Source: JAAXHF01 sp965242605
GTDB lineage: Bacteria > Desulfobacterota > Binatia > Bin18
Reading direction: 5' to 3'
Length of the DNA: 64,000 bases
Assembly (NCBI GenBank): GCA_965242605.1
Contig: CBDESS010000001.1
Span: forward strand, 1,893,955-1,957,954
Made by a program: the position numbers and the translations under genes. Positions 1 to 9,383 of the stretch are shown here, in pieces. The notes beneath the pieces were generated by a model that was given only the letters and a program-made list of their open reading frames with translations, was not told where the DNA came from and did not search any database. Positions within the stretch are counted from its first letter, which is position 1. Every line of letters begins with the position of its first letter.

Positions 1-1311
<1,311 letters not shown>

Positions 1312-1334
1312 GCACTGTCCGCACCCCCAGGTAT

Positions 1335-2102
1335 ATGATCTTCCTCAAGTCGCCATACGAAATCGAACTCATGCGTAGCGCCAACCGGATCGTGAGTGAG
1401 GTCTTGACGGAGGTGCGCGAACAGGTGCGCCCCGGCGTCTCCACAGGTGAGCTGGATCGCCGGGCTGCCGAGTTGATTCGGAAAAAGGGGGCACGGTCCG
1501 CCTTCAAAGGCTATACCATGCGTAACGGAGCCGTGCCGTTTCCGGCCACGATTTGCGTGTCCATTAACAATGAGATTGTGCATGGGATTCCGAAGAACAC
1601 CCGGATTATCCAGGACGGCGACTTAGTGAGTCTGGACTGCGGTACCGTCGTTGAGGGATTTTATGGGGACGCCGCCATCTCCTTCTGTGTAGGACCTGCC
1701 CCGGAGCGGGTCCGCACGCTCCTGACCACCACGGCCGAGGCGCTTGAAGCCGGCATCGCCCAGGCCCAGGTCGGCAACCGGCTCGGCGATGTGTCGGCCG
1801 CGATCCAGGAGTGCGTGGAACGATCGGGCTTTTCCGTGGTGCGTGAGTTTGTCGGGCACGGGGTGGGGCGACGCCTGCATGAAGACCCTGCCGTGCCCAA
1901 CTATGGTGCCAAACATCGCGGGGTTCGCCTCCGCGAGGGTATGGTCCTGGCGATTGAACCCATGGTCAATATGGGACGGGCGGAGGTCATGCTGCAAGAC
2001 GACGGCTGGACTGCGGTGACACAAGACGGCAGCCTGTCGGCGCATTGTGAGCACTCGATTGCGATTACCGAGCGCGGGCCACAGGTCTTGAGTCAGCGCT
2101 GA
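1335..2102 (+). CDS. map: Methionine aminopeptidase, type I
   Basis: It removes the initiator methionine from nascent proteins in the cytoplasm. The 255-residue pita-bread fold protein carries all five metal ligands in recognisable motifs: the two aspartates in SLDCGTVVEGFYGDAA, the histidine in GHGVGRRLHEDP, the glutamate in AIEPMV and the final glutamate in CEHSIAIT. It lacks the N-terminal zinc-finger extension, as is normal for bacterial type I enzymes. It lies between secY and rpmJ, 22 nt before the latter, and is probably cotranscribed with the ribosomal genes. Confidence 0.97.
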   Translation: MIFLKSPYEIELMRSANRIVSEVLTEVREQVRPGVSTGELDRRAAELIRKKGARSAFKGYTMRNGAVPFPATICVSINNEIVHGIPKNTRIIQDGDLVSLDCGTVVEGFYGDAAISFCVGPAPERVRTLLTTTAEALEAGIAQAQVGNRLGDVSAAIQECVERSGFSVVREFVGHGVGRRLHEDPAVPNYGAKHRGVRLREGMVLAIEPMVNMGRAEVMLQDDGWTAVTQDGSLSAHCEHSIAITERGPQVLSQR

Positions 2103-2124
2103 GATCGTCAGGGAGGAGCCGCGT

Positions 2125-2238
2125 ATGAAGGTTCGGGCCTCAGTCAAAAAGATGTGTCGGAAGTGCAAGCTGATTCGCCGTTTTGGAACAGTGCGCGTTA
2201 TTTGTGAGAATCCGCGCCACAAACAACGCCAAGGCTAG
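2125..2238 (+). CDS. rpmJ: 50S ribosomal protein L36
   Basis: A 37-residue basic protein, MKVRASVKKMCRKCKLIRR onward, ending HKQRQG. It has the three cysteines and one histidine (C11, C14, C27, H32) of the zinc-ribbon form of L36. The ATG at 2125 is preceded by GGGAGGAG at 2111-2118. It has the standard position before rpsM; infA, which often precedes rpmJ, is not present. Confidence 0.96.
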   Translation: MKVRASVKKMCRKCKLIRRFGTVRVICENPRHKQRQG

Positions 2239-2264
2239 CGGCGGCGAGGACAGGGGGAAGGAGT

Positions 2265-2645
2265 ATGGCACGAGTCGCCGGGATTGAATTGCCCCGGAGG
2301 AAGCGGATCGAAATCGCTCTGACCTACATCTACGGCATTGGCCGCAAGACGGCAGGCGATATCCTTGCCGCGGCCAGCGTCCCGCCGGAGCGGAACACCG
2401 ATGAGCTGAGCGATGACGAGGTCGCCACTATTCGCCGTGTTCTTGAGGAAAGCTATCGGGTTGAGGGCGACCTGCGCCGGGACATGACCGGGAATATCAA
2501 GCGCTACATCGATATCGGCGCGCACCGGGGCATCCGTCACCGCAAGAACCTGCCGGTCAGAGGACAGCGGACCAAGACAAACTCGCGGACGCGGAAAGGC
2601 CCAAAACGCACGGTGGCCGGGAAAAAGCAGGTACCGGTCCGCTAG
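2265..2645 (+). CDS. rpsM: 30S ribosomal protein S13
   Basis: A 126-residue S13 of the 30S head that contacts the P-site tRNA and forms bridges to the 50S subunit. The start MARVAGIELPRRKRIEIALT and the helix-two-turn-helix region ending in HRKNLPVRGQRTKTNSRTRK are diagnostic, followed by the basic C-terminal tail. The ATG at 2265 has GGGGGAAGGAG upstream. It is followed after 24 nt by rpsK. Confidence 0.98.
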   Translation: MARVAGIELPRRKRIEIALTYIYGIGRKTAGDILAAASVPPERNTDELSDDEVATIRRVLEESYRVEGDLRRDMTGNIKRYIDIGAHRGIRHRKNLPVRGQRTKTNSRTRKGPKRTVAGKKQVPVR

Positions 2646-2669
2646 TCCGCAGCTGAAGGAGAACATGGC

Positions 2670-3068
2670 ATGGCCAGAGCCGGCGAGCGTGCTTCGACGC
2701 GCAGGAAACGCATTAAGCGGTCTGTCCCAGAAGGGGTCGTGCATATCTACTCGACCTTCAACAACACCATTGTGACCATCACCGACAGCCAGGGGAACGC
2801 CGTGGCCTGGGCCAGCTCGGGCAGTGTAGGCTTCAAAGGCTCACGCAAAGGCACCCCGTATGCCGCCCAACTAGCGGCCGAAAGCGCGGCTCGGAAAGCG
2901 ACTGACGCCGGGATGCGCTCCGTTCAAGTACAGGTGAAGGGACCAGGGGCGGGGCGGGAATCGGCCCTGCGCTCGCTTCAAGCCAGCGGGTTTGCCGTAA
3001 GCGTCATACGGGATGTCACCCCGATTCCGCATAACGGCTGCCGTCCGCCAAAACGGCGACGGGTATGA
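2670..3068 (+). CDS. rpsK: 30S ribosomal protein S11
   Basis: A 132-residue S11, a platform protein of the 30S subunit. Diagnostic segments are HIYSTFNNTIVTITDSQGN, the GFKGSRKGTPYAAQ stretch and the C-terminal TPIPHNGCRPPKRRRV. The spacing to rpsD is 109 nt, longer than elsewhere in the cluster, and contains a small inverted repeat (AACTCA at 3110-3115, TGAGTT at 3128-3133) of unknown meaning. Confidence 0.98.
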   Translation: MARAGERASTRRKRIKRSVPEGVVHIYSTFNNTIVTITDSQGNAVAWASSGSVGFKGSRKGTPYAAQLAAESAARKATDAGMRSVQVQVKGPGAGRESALRSLQASGFAVSVIRDVTPIPHNGCRPPKRRRV

Positions 3069-3177
3069 GACGGCTGAGGAAGACAGGCAAGTCACAGGGC
3101 AAAGGGCAAAACTCATGCAGAAAAGAGTGAGTTACTCCTAAGCTCCCCACCCAGGTATACGGAAGCTGGAGGATTGT

Positions 3178-3810
3178 GTGGCGCGATACAGCGGGCCAGT
3201 CTGTCGCCTGTGCAGGCGAGAGGGAATTAAGCTCTTCCTCAAGGGAGAGCGCTGCTATACTGATAAGTGTGCGATAGAACGGCGGAGTTACCCGCCGGGA
3301 CAGCACGGCCAGGGCCGAGGGCGGAAGGCGACCGAGTATAGTATCCAGTTGCGCGAGAAGCAAAAGCTCAAACGCATTTACGGAGCCCTGGAGAAGCCCT
3401 TTCGGCGGATGTTCTCCTTGGCCGAACGCCAACGTGGCGTCACTGGAGAGAACCTGCTGTTACTCTTAGAGCGCCGCCTTGACAATACGGTGTACCGGAT
3501 GGGATTTGCGACCTCTCGCTCAGAAGCCAGGCAGCTCGTCCGGCACGGCCACTTTCTGGTCAACAATCGTCGCGTGACCATCCCCTCCTACATGGTCGCC
3601 GTCGGCGATGAGGTCCAGGTCCGGGAGGCCAGCCGCAGAATTACTCGTATCCAAGAAGCGGCTGACCTGGCCCAGAGGCGCGGCGTGCCAGAATGGTTAG
3701 AGGTTGAGAAGGATACTTTTGTTGGCAAAATGAAAGCCCTTCCAGAACGGGCCGATCTCACCGTTCCGGTCAATGAACAGCTGATTGTTGAACTCTACTC
3801 GAAGGTCTAG
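3178..3810 (+). CDS. rpsD: 30S ribosomal protein S4
   Basis: A 210-residue S4, which binds 16S rRNA early in assembly and in many bacteria represses the alpha operon. The start is GTG at 3178 with GGAGG at 3168-3172. The N-terminus contains the zinc-binding four-cysteine arrangement (C9, C12, C26, C31), so this is the C+ form. The S4 RNA-binding domain (RLDNTVYRMGFATSRSEARQ) begins near residue 100. It is followed by an unusual 150-nt gap and then the nuclease-like/rpoA frame. Confidence 0.98.
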   Translation: MARYSGPVCRLCRREGIKLFLKGERCYTDKCAIERRSYPPGQHGQGRGRKATEYSIQLREKQKLKRIYGALEKPFRRMFSLAERQRGVTGENLLLLLERRLDNTVYRMGFATSRSEARQLVRHGHFLVNNRRVTIPSYMVAVGDEVQVREASRRITRIQEAADLAQRRGVPEWLEVEKDTFVGKMKALPERADLTVPVNEQLIVELYSKV

Positions 3811-3877
3811 TGTCACGGAGCAGAACCGGGCGTCAGCAGGGCACACCCGGGCGCTGGAAGAGCTACTGCTAACGGCC

Positions 3878-3895
3878 GGGCTGTTTAATCAGCCC
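3878..3895. terminator. Small hairpin in the rpsD-rpoA gap
   Basis: GGGCTG at 3878-3883 pairs with CAGCCC at 3890-3895 around a TTTAAT loop. No T-run follows, so it is only terminator-like. It lies between rpsD and the inserted nuclease-like segment and could attenuate transcription there. The rest of the 3811-3960 gap has no gene that I can see. Confidence 0.3.
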
Positions 3896-3960
3896 CGTAT
3901 GTTGATGCCAAGACGGCGGTTCGTGCTATCATCGCCGTATAATCTGTGAGGTGTATCGCA

Positions 3961-5709
3961 ATGTCTGAGCAAGAAAGAAAATCTGCGGTAACAAAGGGAA
4001 AAGACTTTCAGGACCTGTGCGAGAAGCACGCGAAATTCTGGTTTCCTGAGAAATTCTTCAGCGTAAAGCGAGAATACCCAGGAGACCGAGAACACCCAAG
4101 AATGGATTTTTATGTTCAAACAAAGACGGCACCAGAAAAAAAATCTTTGGTCATAGAATGCAAACATTACCCAAGCGAAGTGTCTCGCTTGGGAGAGCGG
4201 GCCATAGACCAAATATTGGTCTATAAGGAAGCTTATGAGACATCGTGGCAAATGATATGGATAAGCGATGTTTCTAATCCTCCGCTCTCTTTTTCTGAGA
4301 AAGCAAAAGCGAAAGGTATTGCCATACTACCAATTGATGCAAGTTTCTTACGGAGGGAACGGAAACCACAGGAACTACAGGAACAGGAAAGAGGATTCTG
4401 GAGTCGGCTCTGGGATTGGCTTACTGCCCCGATGGAAGATTCAGAATCAGAGTCCTCTCCGCGGGATTCGAGTCCCGTGGATACGATCTTCCAGCGTATG
4501 GAAGACCCGAACTCGGAATACTATAAGGGGATATTGCCGACTGTATGGGAGATGTACACATACATAGCGGAACATATAAAGGAGGACTACCAAGGCGACG
4601 TGGAAGCGGCTTTCCGCGCGATATGGAAGGAGGTGGGATTCGACATTGACGTAGTGGGAGACCCCCCTAGGCCCCCTGGAGGACCCCCAACGCAGAAGAT
4701 CCCTCCCCTCATCGAACCCGAGATTAAGGTTGACGAAAAGACCCTGACCGAAACCTACGGTCGCTTTACCGGCGAGCCTTGTGAGCGCGGGTTTGGCACA
4801 ACCTTAGGGAATGGCTTGCGCCGGGTCTTGCTCTCCTCGCTGCCCGGCGCGGCGATTACCAAGGTGCATATCAACGGGGTACTGCACGAGTTCTCAACCG
4901 TGGCCGGGATGACGGAAGACATCACCGACCTCTTATTAAACCTCAAAGAAATCCGCTTCCGTCTTGAGGAGACTGACCGGGAGACGATCCGGCTCGATGT
5001 GCAAGGCCAAGGTGAGGTCACCGCGGCTGATCTGACGGTTGGTGCCCAGATCGTCATTCTGAATCCTGACAAACACTTGGCCAGCCTTGATAAAGACGCC
5101 AGCCTCGAGTTTGAAGCAGATGTTCAAACCGGCCGCGGGTATGTGGCCGCTGAGCGGCATAAATCTGAGGACGACCCCATTGGCACGATTCCGCTGGACG
5201 CGGTATTTTCTCCGGTGCGCAAGGTCAAGTACGCGGTCACCAACGCGCGCATAGGCCAACGGACCGATTATGAGCGGCTGACCCTCGAAGTGTGGACCGA
5301 TGGCAGCCTGAGACCGGAAAAAGCGGTTGCCGAGGCGGCCCGGATTCTTCAAGACCAGCTCGGTGTTTTTATCGGCCCAGGTGAGGAACAGGAATGGCGG
5401 ATCGAGACCAGCGAAGAGCCGGCTGTGGTCGTGAATGAGAATCTGCTGCGGCCGATTGAAGAATTAAACTTGTCGGTGCGGTCCGCCAACTGTCTCCAGA
5501 GCGCCAACCTGCGTTATGTCTACGAACTCGTCCAGCGTACCGAGCCAGAGCTGCTTAAGACCAAGAATTTTGGTCGAAAGTCCCTGAACGAAATTAAGGA
5601 AACCCTCCAGAGCATAGGGCTTCAGTTGGGACTCCAACTCGGCGACTTTCCTTCACGCGAAGAGCTGGACCGGAGGCGGACAGAACACGATCAAGAACTC
5701 AGATCCTAG
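3961..5709 (+). CDS. rpoA: PD-(D/E)XK nuclease-like domain in frame with RNA polymerase alpha subunit
   Basis: One open frame of 582 codons. I chose ATG 3961 because GAGGTG at 3948-3953 is well spaced; an in-frame GTG at 3946 is less likely. Residues 1-130 look like a restriction-endonuclease (Mrr/PD-(D/E)XK) fold: D49 in PRMDFYV, E66 and K68 in LVIECKHY, and Q84 in DQILVYKE. Residues 145-243 form a linker that ends proline-rich. From about residue 245 the protein is a complete RpoA: the alphaNTD (RGFGTTLGNGLRRVLLSSLP) for dimerisation and beta/beta' docking, and the alphaCTD (LLRPIEELNLSVRSANCL) for UP elements and activators. The first 60 nt are 43% GC, against 58% in a sampled rpoA stretch, which suggests an acquired segment. 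A separate alpha could start at ACG 4690. A single missing C in the run 4662-4667 would also explain the fusion. Confidence 0.8.
   Translation: MSEQERKSAVTKGKDFQDLCEKHAKFWFPEKFFSVKREYPGDREHPRMDFYVQTKTAPEKKSLVIECKHYPSEVSRLGERAIDQILVYKEAYETSWQMIWISDVSNPPLSFSEKAKAKGIAILPIDASFLRRERKPQELQEQERGFWSRLWDWLTAPMEDSESESSPRDSSPVDTIFQRMEDPNSEYYKGILPTVWEMYTYIAEHIKEDYQGDVEAAFRAIWKEVGFDIDVVGDPPRPPGGPPTQKIPPLIEPEIKVDEKTLTETYGRFTGEPCERGFGTTLGNGLRRVLLSSLPGAAITKVHINGVLHEFSTVAGMTEDITDLLLNLKEIRFRLEETDRETIRLDVQGQGEVTAADLTVGAQIVILNPDKHLASLDKDASLEFEADVQTGRGYVAAERHKSEDDPIGTIPLDAVFSPVRKVKYAVTNARIGQRTDYERLTLEVWTDGSLRPEKAVAEAARILQDQLGVFIGPGEEQEWRIETSEEPAVVVNENLLRPIEELNLSVRSANCLQSANLRYVYELVQRTEPELLKTKNFGRKSLNEIKETLQSIGLQLGLQLGDFPSREELDRRRTEHDQELRS
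4678..4692 (+). promoter_or_regulatory. Relic or alternative rpoA ribosome-binding site with ACG start
   Basis: GGAGGA at 4678-4683 lies 7 nt before ACG at 4690, which is in the rpoA frame. Starting there would give a 339-residue alpha subunit, the normal family length, with an N-terminus (x-QKIPPLIEPEIKV) where RpoA proteins usually begin. This looks like the ancestral rpoA start with ATG changed to ACG, or a non-AUG start that still makes free alpha subunit. Confidence 0.5.
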
Positions 5710-5743
5710 GTCCCAGGCGCTGTAGGACACGAGATACACCGTC

Positions 5744-6121
5744 ATGCGACACCTCAAAACTGGACGAAAACTGAACCGCACCGCGGCTCATCGCCGAGCG
5801 CTGATCCGTAATCTGCTCAAAGCGCTCATCCAGCATGAGCAAATCCAGACGACTGACGCCAAGGCCAAAGAACTTCGCCGTTGGGCTGACCGTATTGTCA
5901 CCTTGGGCAAGAGGAACACCCTGCACGCCCGCCGTCTGGCCTACGCGCAGTTAGGCAGCCGGGTCTTGGTCTCGCGTTTGTTTGACGACATCGCCCCCCG
6001 TTTTGAAAAACGTGCCGGTGGATATACCCGCATTATCAAGCTTGGCCCTCGACATGGCGACGCTGCTCCGCTATCCTTAATTGCGTTCACTGAACGCGAA
6101 GCGGAGACGGCAAGCGACTAA
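5744..6121 (+). CDS. rplQ: 50S ribosomal protein L17
   Basis: A 125-residue L17, a large-subunit protein near the exit tunnel. It starts MRHLKTGRKLNRTAAHRRAL, which is diagnostic, and ends with the typical RIIKLGPRHGDAAPLSLIAF region. It lies 34 nt behind rpoA, as in most bacteria, and closes the operon; a hairpin follows at 6222-6272. Confidence 0.98.
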   Translation: MRHLKTGRKLNRTAAHRRALIRNLLKALIQHEQIQTTDAKAKELRRWADRIVTLGKRNTLHARRLAYAQLGSRVLVSRLFDDIAPRFEKRAGGYTRIIKLGPRHGDAAPLSLIAFTEREAETASD

Positions 6122-6221
6122 AGGCCAGAGCCGGGCAGCGGTGTGAGAGGCGAGCCAGCCCTGGGGCGGGCCCGCCTGAGTGTTGGAGGAGGGGAGGAGC
6201 GGGCGGAACGAGCCGACAGAG

Positions 6222-6272
6222 CATCAGCGCCAGAGGGGGAGTGCCATGTGCCTCCCCCCTGGCGCTCTGATG
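6222..6272 (+). terminator. Long hairpin after rplQ
   Basis: AGCGCCAG (6226-6233) and GGGGGAG (6235-6241) pair with CTCCCCC (6252-6258) and CTGGCGCT (6259-6266), leaving a 10-nt loop; CATCA/TGATG can extend the base. This gives roughly 15 GC-rich pairs with one bulge. There is no T-run, so it may be a weak or Rho-assisted terminator, or an RNA-stabilising hairpin before the next gene at 6292. Confidence 0.5.
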
Positions 6273-6291
6273 GCGAGGCCCGCACACAGGC

Positions 6292-6942
6292 ATGGCACAA
6301 CGACGTTATCGTTTACAGGTGAATGTCCTTGAAGGAAGCATGCTGGTGGTGAGCTGCATGTTTGCTTCTTTGCTTATTTTTGTCTTTGGGCTCTACGTTG
6401 GGAAAGAGGTCCAAGCCCAGAAAACTCTTGAACAGGTCAAGCCGCTCCGCGTGCCTGTCGGAAGGGTAAAAACCGCACTTCTTGACCGCTCACCTGCCCT
6501 GCCGCCGGTCTCTCCGCCCGGTCCTCGGCCTGTGGTCCCAGCCCGGGAACGAGCGGCCCCGCACCACGTTCAGCAGTCTAAACCCGTCTCGCCGTCGGCT
6601 CCTGCCGTCTTGGCCAAGCCCCCTGCTTCCTCCAAGTCCCAGACCAGACCAGCCACCCCGCCCCGAGAACAGCCGGCGGTCGTGCCCCCTCCAAAACCAC
6701 CAGCCAAACCGAGACCGTGGAGCGTTCAGGTCCAGGCCACCGCCCAGAAGATAACGGCTCGGCGCACAGCGCAGCGCCTGCGTCAGCAGGGCTACAGCCC
6801 CTCACTCAGCAAGGTCGTCCGACAAGGCAGGGTGTTGTATCGAGTCCGGGTCGGACCTTTTACCGAGGGGGAGGCCAAGGCCACGGTCTCGCGCTTTCGA
6901 CGCCAGAAAATGTTTGCCCAAGCCTACCCCGTTTCGCACTGA
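6292..6942 (+). CDS. SPOR-domain membrane protein
   Basis: A 216-residue single-pass inner-membrane protein. A short basic N-terminus is followed by a hydrophobic helix at about residues 16-36. A long periplasmic linker rich in proline and alanine (about 65-140) then leads to a C-terminal SPOR domain (WSVQVQATAQKITARRTAQR to RVRVGPFTEGEAKATVSRF). SPOR domains bind denuded glycan strands of peptidoglycan at division sites. The architecture resembles FtsN-like or DedD-like proteins, but the sequence does not fix the name. It lies just before trpD, 9 nt away, and is possibly cotranscribed with it. Confidence 0.85.
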   Translation: MAQRRYRLQVNVLEGSMLVVSCMFASLLIFVFGLYVGKEVQAQKTLEQVKPLRVPVGRVKTALLDRSPALPPVSPPGPRPVVPARERAAPHHVQQSKPVSPSAPAVLAKPPASSKSQTRPATPPREQPAVVPPPKPPAKPRPWSVQVQATAQKITARRTAQRLRQQGYSPSLSKVVRQGRVLYRVRVGPFTEGEAKATVSRFRRQKMFAQAYPVSH

Positions 6943-6951
6943 GAGCAGCCT

Positions 6952-7971
6952 GTGACGGTACGAGAGGCCATCACCCGCGTGGTCGGCGGCTATGACCTGA
7001 GCGAACAGGAGGTGGCTGAGGTCACCGCCGAGATCCTGGACGGTCAGGCCACCCCGGCCCAAATCGGTGCCCTCCTGACCGGCCTCCACATGAAGGGTGA
7101 GGTCGTAGCCGAGATTGCCGGTATGGCCCGGGTGATGCGAGACTGCGCCAGCCGGGTTGAGCCACCCGGACCGGTGATTGATACCTGTGGCACAGGTGGG
7201 GACGGCTGCCGTACCTTTAACATCTCTACTGCGGCAGCCTTTGTCGTTGCCGCGGCTGGCGGCTGTGTGGCCAAGCACGGCAACCGCGCTATGTCCGGCG
7301 CGGTTGGTGGCGCGGATGTCCTGGAAACGCTCGGGACGCGTATCGAACTGACGCCCGAGCAGGTTGCCCAGTGTTTGCGGACGGTCGGCTTTGGCTTCTT
7401 CCTGGCACCGGCCTTTCATCGGGCAATGCGCTATGCCGTCGGGCCGCGTCGAGAAATCGGGATTCGGACGATTTTCAACCTGCTCGGCCCGCTGACCAAT
7501 CCGGCCGGGGCTGAACACCAGCTCATCGGCGTTTTTGCCCGGCGCTGGGTAGTGCCGCTGGCCGAAGCCTTAGGCCGTCTGGGCAGCAGCCATGCGCTGG
7601 TCGTGCATGGCGCAGACGGCCTGGATGAACTCTCGCTATCCGGTCCCAGCCACGTTGCCGAGTGGGTTGAGGGTCGGGTGAAGACCTATACGATTCAGCC
7701 CCAGGAGTTTGGCTTTTCCCCCTGCCGGCTATCCGACCTCCAGGTGCGTAGTGCCCAGGAATCAGCCGCGGTCATCCGTCACATCTTTGCCGGCCAACCC
7801 GGCCCGGCGCGGGATATCGTGTGTCTCAACGCCGGAGCTGCGCTGTACATCGGCGATCTCGTCCCGTCCGTGAGTGTGGGCGTCAGCCGTGCCCAAGCCG
7901 CCATCGACAGCGGGGCCGCGGCGCAGACCCTTGACAGCTATATTGCGCTGAGCCTCACGGAAGCGGTATGA
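6952..7971 (+). CDS. trpD: Anthranilate phosphoribosyltransferase
   Basis: It transfers phosphoribose from PRPP to anthranilate, the second committed step of tryptophan synthesis. The 339-residue length is typical. The PRPP-binding DTCGTGGDG motif (about residue 80), the KHGNRAMSG motif (about 106) and the RTIFNLLGPLTNP motif are intact. The start is GTG at 6952. It overlaps trpC by 4 nt (ATGA), which indicates translational coupling. trpE and trpG are not in the window. Confidence 0.97.
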   Translation: MTVREAITRVVGGYDLSEQEVAEVTAEILDGQATPAQIGALLTGLHMKGEVVAEIAGMARVMRDCASRVEPPGPVIDTCGTGGDGCRTFNISTAAAFVVAAAGGCVAKHGNRAMSGAVGGADVLETLGTRIELTPEQVAQCLRTVGFGFFLAPAFHRAMRYAVGPRREIGIRTIFNLLGPLTNPAGAEHQLIGVFARRWVVPLAEALGRLGSSHALVVHGADGLDELSLSGPSHVAEWVEGRVKTYTIQPQEFGFSPCRLSDLQVRSAQESAAVIRHIFAGQPGPARDIVCLNAGAALYIGDLVPSVSVGVSRAQAAIDSGAAAQTLDSYIALSLTEAV

Positions 7972-8747
7972 TTCTTGACGACATTGTTGCCCACAAACAG
8001 GCCGAGCTGGCCGCCCACAAACAGGCGGCTCCCCTTGCCCAACTGCAAGACTCAGCCCACTTCCGGGCAGTGCCGCCCGCGTTTTTGCCGGCGCTTCAGC
8101 GTCACCCCGGCCGGGCGGTTATCGCTGAGGTGAAAAAAGCCTCGCCGTCAAAAGGCATTATCCGGGCTGATTTTGATCCCTTGCGGCTGGCCCAGACCTA
8201 CGCTGCGGCTGGTGCCGCGGCCATCTCGGTGCTGACCGATCAGAAGTTTTTTCAGGGCCATCTGGACTATCTGGCCCTGATTCGCCGTCACGTCAGCCTG
8301 CCGCTTCTGCGTAAGGATTTTGTATTTGATCCCTACCAAGTGTACCAAGCCCGGTCGTATGGGGCAAGCGCCATCCTGCTGATCGTCGCCATTTTGTCAG
8401 ACGTCCAGCTCCAGGAGTTAGCGGGGCTGGCCGGCTCTCTGGGGCTTGATTGTCTCGTTGAGGTGCATGACGAGGCCGAACTCGAACGAGCCTTGGCCGG
8501 CAAGGTTTCGCTGCTCGGCATCAATAATCGCGATCTGCGGACATTTCAGACCAGCATTGAGACAAGCGAACGCCTGCTGCGGTCTATTCCAACCGGGGTG
8601 ACTGTTGTGTCAGAGAGTGGTCTGTCGCGGGCCGAACAGCTGGCCCGGCTCGAAGCGCAGGGCGTCAGGGCGTTTTTGATCGGCGAGACATTTATGGCTG
8701 CCCCGGACCCGGGCGCACCCCTCCGGGCGATGCTGGCCGCTCCATGA
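7968..8747 (+). CDS. trpC: Indole-3-glycerol phosphate synthase
   Basis: A TIM-barrel enzyme of 259 residues that closes the ring of CdRP to indole-3-glycerol phosphate. The signature EVKKASPSKGIIRADFDP (near residue 53), the catalytic lysine in LLRKDFVFDPYQV, and GINNRDLRTF are present, with SESGL near the phosphate site. It is a stand-alone enzyme, not fused to TrpF. It overlaps trpD and is separated from trpF by 15 nt. Confidence 0.97.
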   Translation: MILDDIVAHKQAELAAHKQAAPLAQLQDSAHFRAVPPAFLPALQRHPGRAVIAEVKKASPSKGIIRADFDPLRLAQTYAAAGAAAISVLTDQKFFQGHLDYLALIRRHVSLPLLRKDFVFDPYQVYQARSYGASAILLIVAILSDVQLQELAGLAGSLGLDCLVEVHDEAELERALAGKVSLLGINNRDLRTFQTSIETSERLLRSIPTGVTVVSESGLSRAEQLARLEAQGVRAFLIGETFMAAPDPGAPLRAMLAAP

Positions 8748-8762
8748 GCCGCCCCCCACCAG

Positions 8763-9383
8763 ATGAGTATCCGGGTTAAGATCTGCGGTATCACCACAGT
8801 TGAAGACGCCCGTCTGGCGGTTGAGGCTGGTGCCGATATGATTGGACTCAACTTCTACCCGCCCAGCCCGCGCTGGGTGTCCGAGCAAACCGCCCGCGCA
8901 ATCTGCGCACGCATCCCGCCTCCGGTCTGGCGGGTCGGGGTTTTTGTGAATGCTCAGCGAGAGCGCGTGGCAACACTGGCCGGGCAACTCGGTCTGCACG
9001 CCCTACAGTTCCACGGTGATGAAACCGCCGCAGAGTGCCGTGGCTGGCCGCAGAAAACGATCAAAGCCGTGCGTATCGGATCTCAGCCGCTCTCCTTGGA
9101 CTGGCACACCCATCCGGCCGACTATCTGCTGCTTGACACCTACCGTCCGGGCCGATACGGAGGGACCGGGGTCAGCTTCGCCTGGCCGCGCCTGGCCGCC
9201 CTGGCCGAAGACCAGCGTCAACGCCTCATTCTAGCCGGCGGCCTCAGGCCCAGGAATGTCGCTGCCGCAATCCGCGCCGTGCAGCCCTGGGCGGTTGATG
9301 TTGCCAGCGGTGTGGAGCGCGCCCCGGGCCAAAAAGATCCCGACAAACTCCGCGCCTTTATCCAGTATGCCAAGACAGCCTGA
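8763..9383 (+). CDS. trpF: Phosphoribosylanthranilate isomerase
   Basis: It performs the Amadori rearrangement of PRA to CdRP. The 206-residue barrel starts with MSIRVKICGITTVEDA, containing the catalytic cysteine of the KICGIT motif. The general-acid aspartate is in LLLDTYRPGRYGGTG, and LAGGLRPRNV and VDVASGVE form the phosphate pocket. Its last 17 nt overlap the start of trpB. Confidence 0.96.
   Translation: MSIRVKICGITTVEDARLAVEAGADMIGLNFYPPSPRWVSEQTARAICARIPPPVWRVGVFVNAQRERVATLAGQLGLHALQFHGDETAAECRGWPQKTIKAVRIGSQPLSLDWHTHPADYLLLDTYRPGRYGGTGVSFAWPRLAALAEDQRQRLILAGGLRPRNVAAAIRAVQPWAVDVASGVERAPGQKDPDKLRAFIQYAKTA

Noticed and set aside
3110..3133. S4-binding regulatory hairpin between rpsK and rpsD
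   Set aside because: Only a 6-bp AACTCA/TGAGTT stem, with no resemblance to known S4 leader pseudoknots.
3938..3943. Perfect TATAAT just before the nuclease-rpoA frame
   Set aside because: It lies 17 nt before the ATG, so the transcript start would cut into the GAGGTG ribosome site, and there is no -35 at the right distance. Probably chance.
9256..9366. Longer trpB start
   Set aside because: The extension lies fully inside trpF and has no family similarity; ATG 9367 fits TrpB length.
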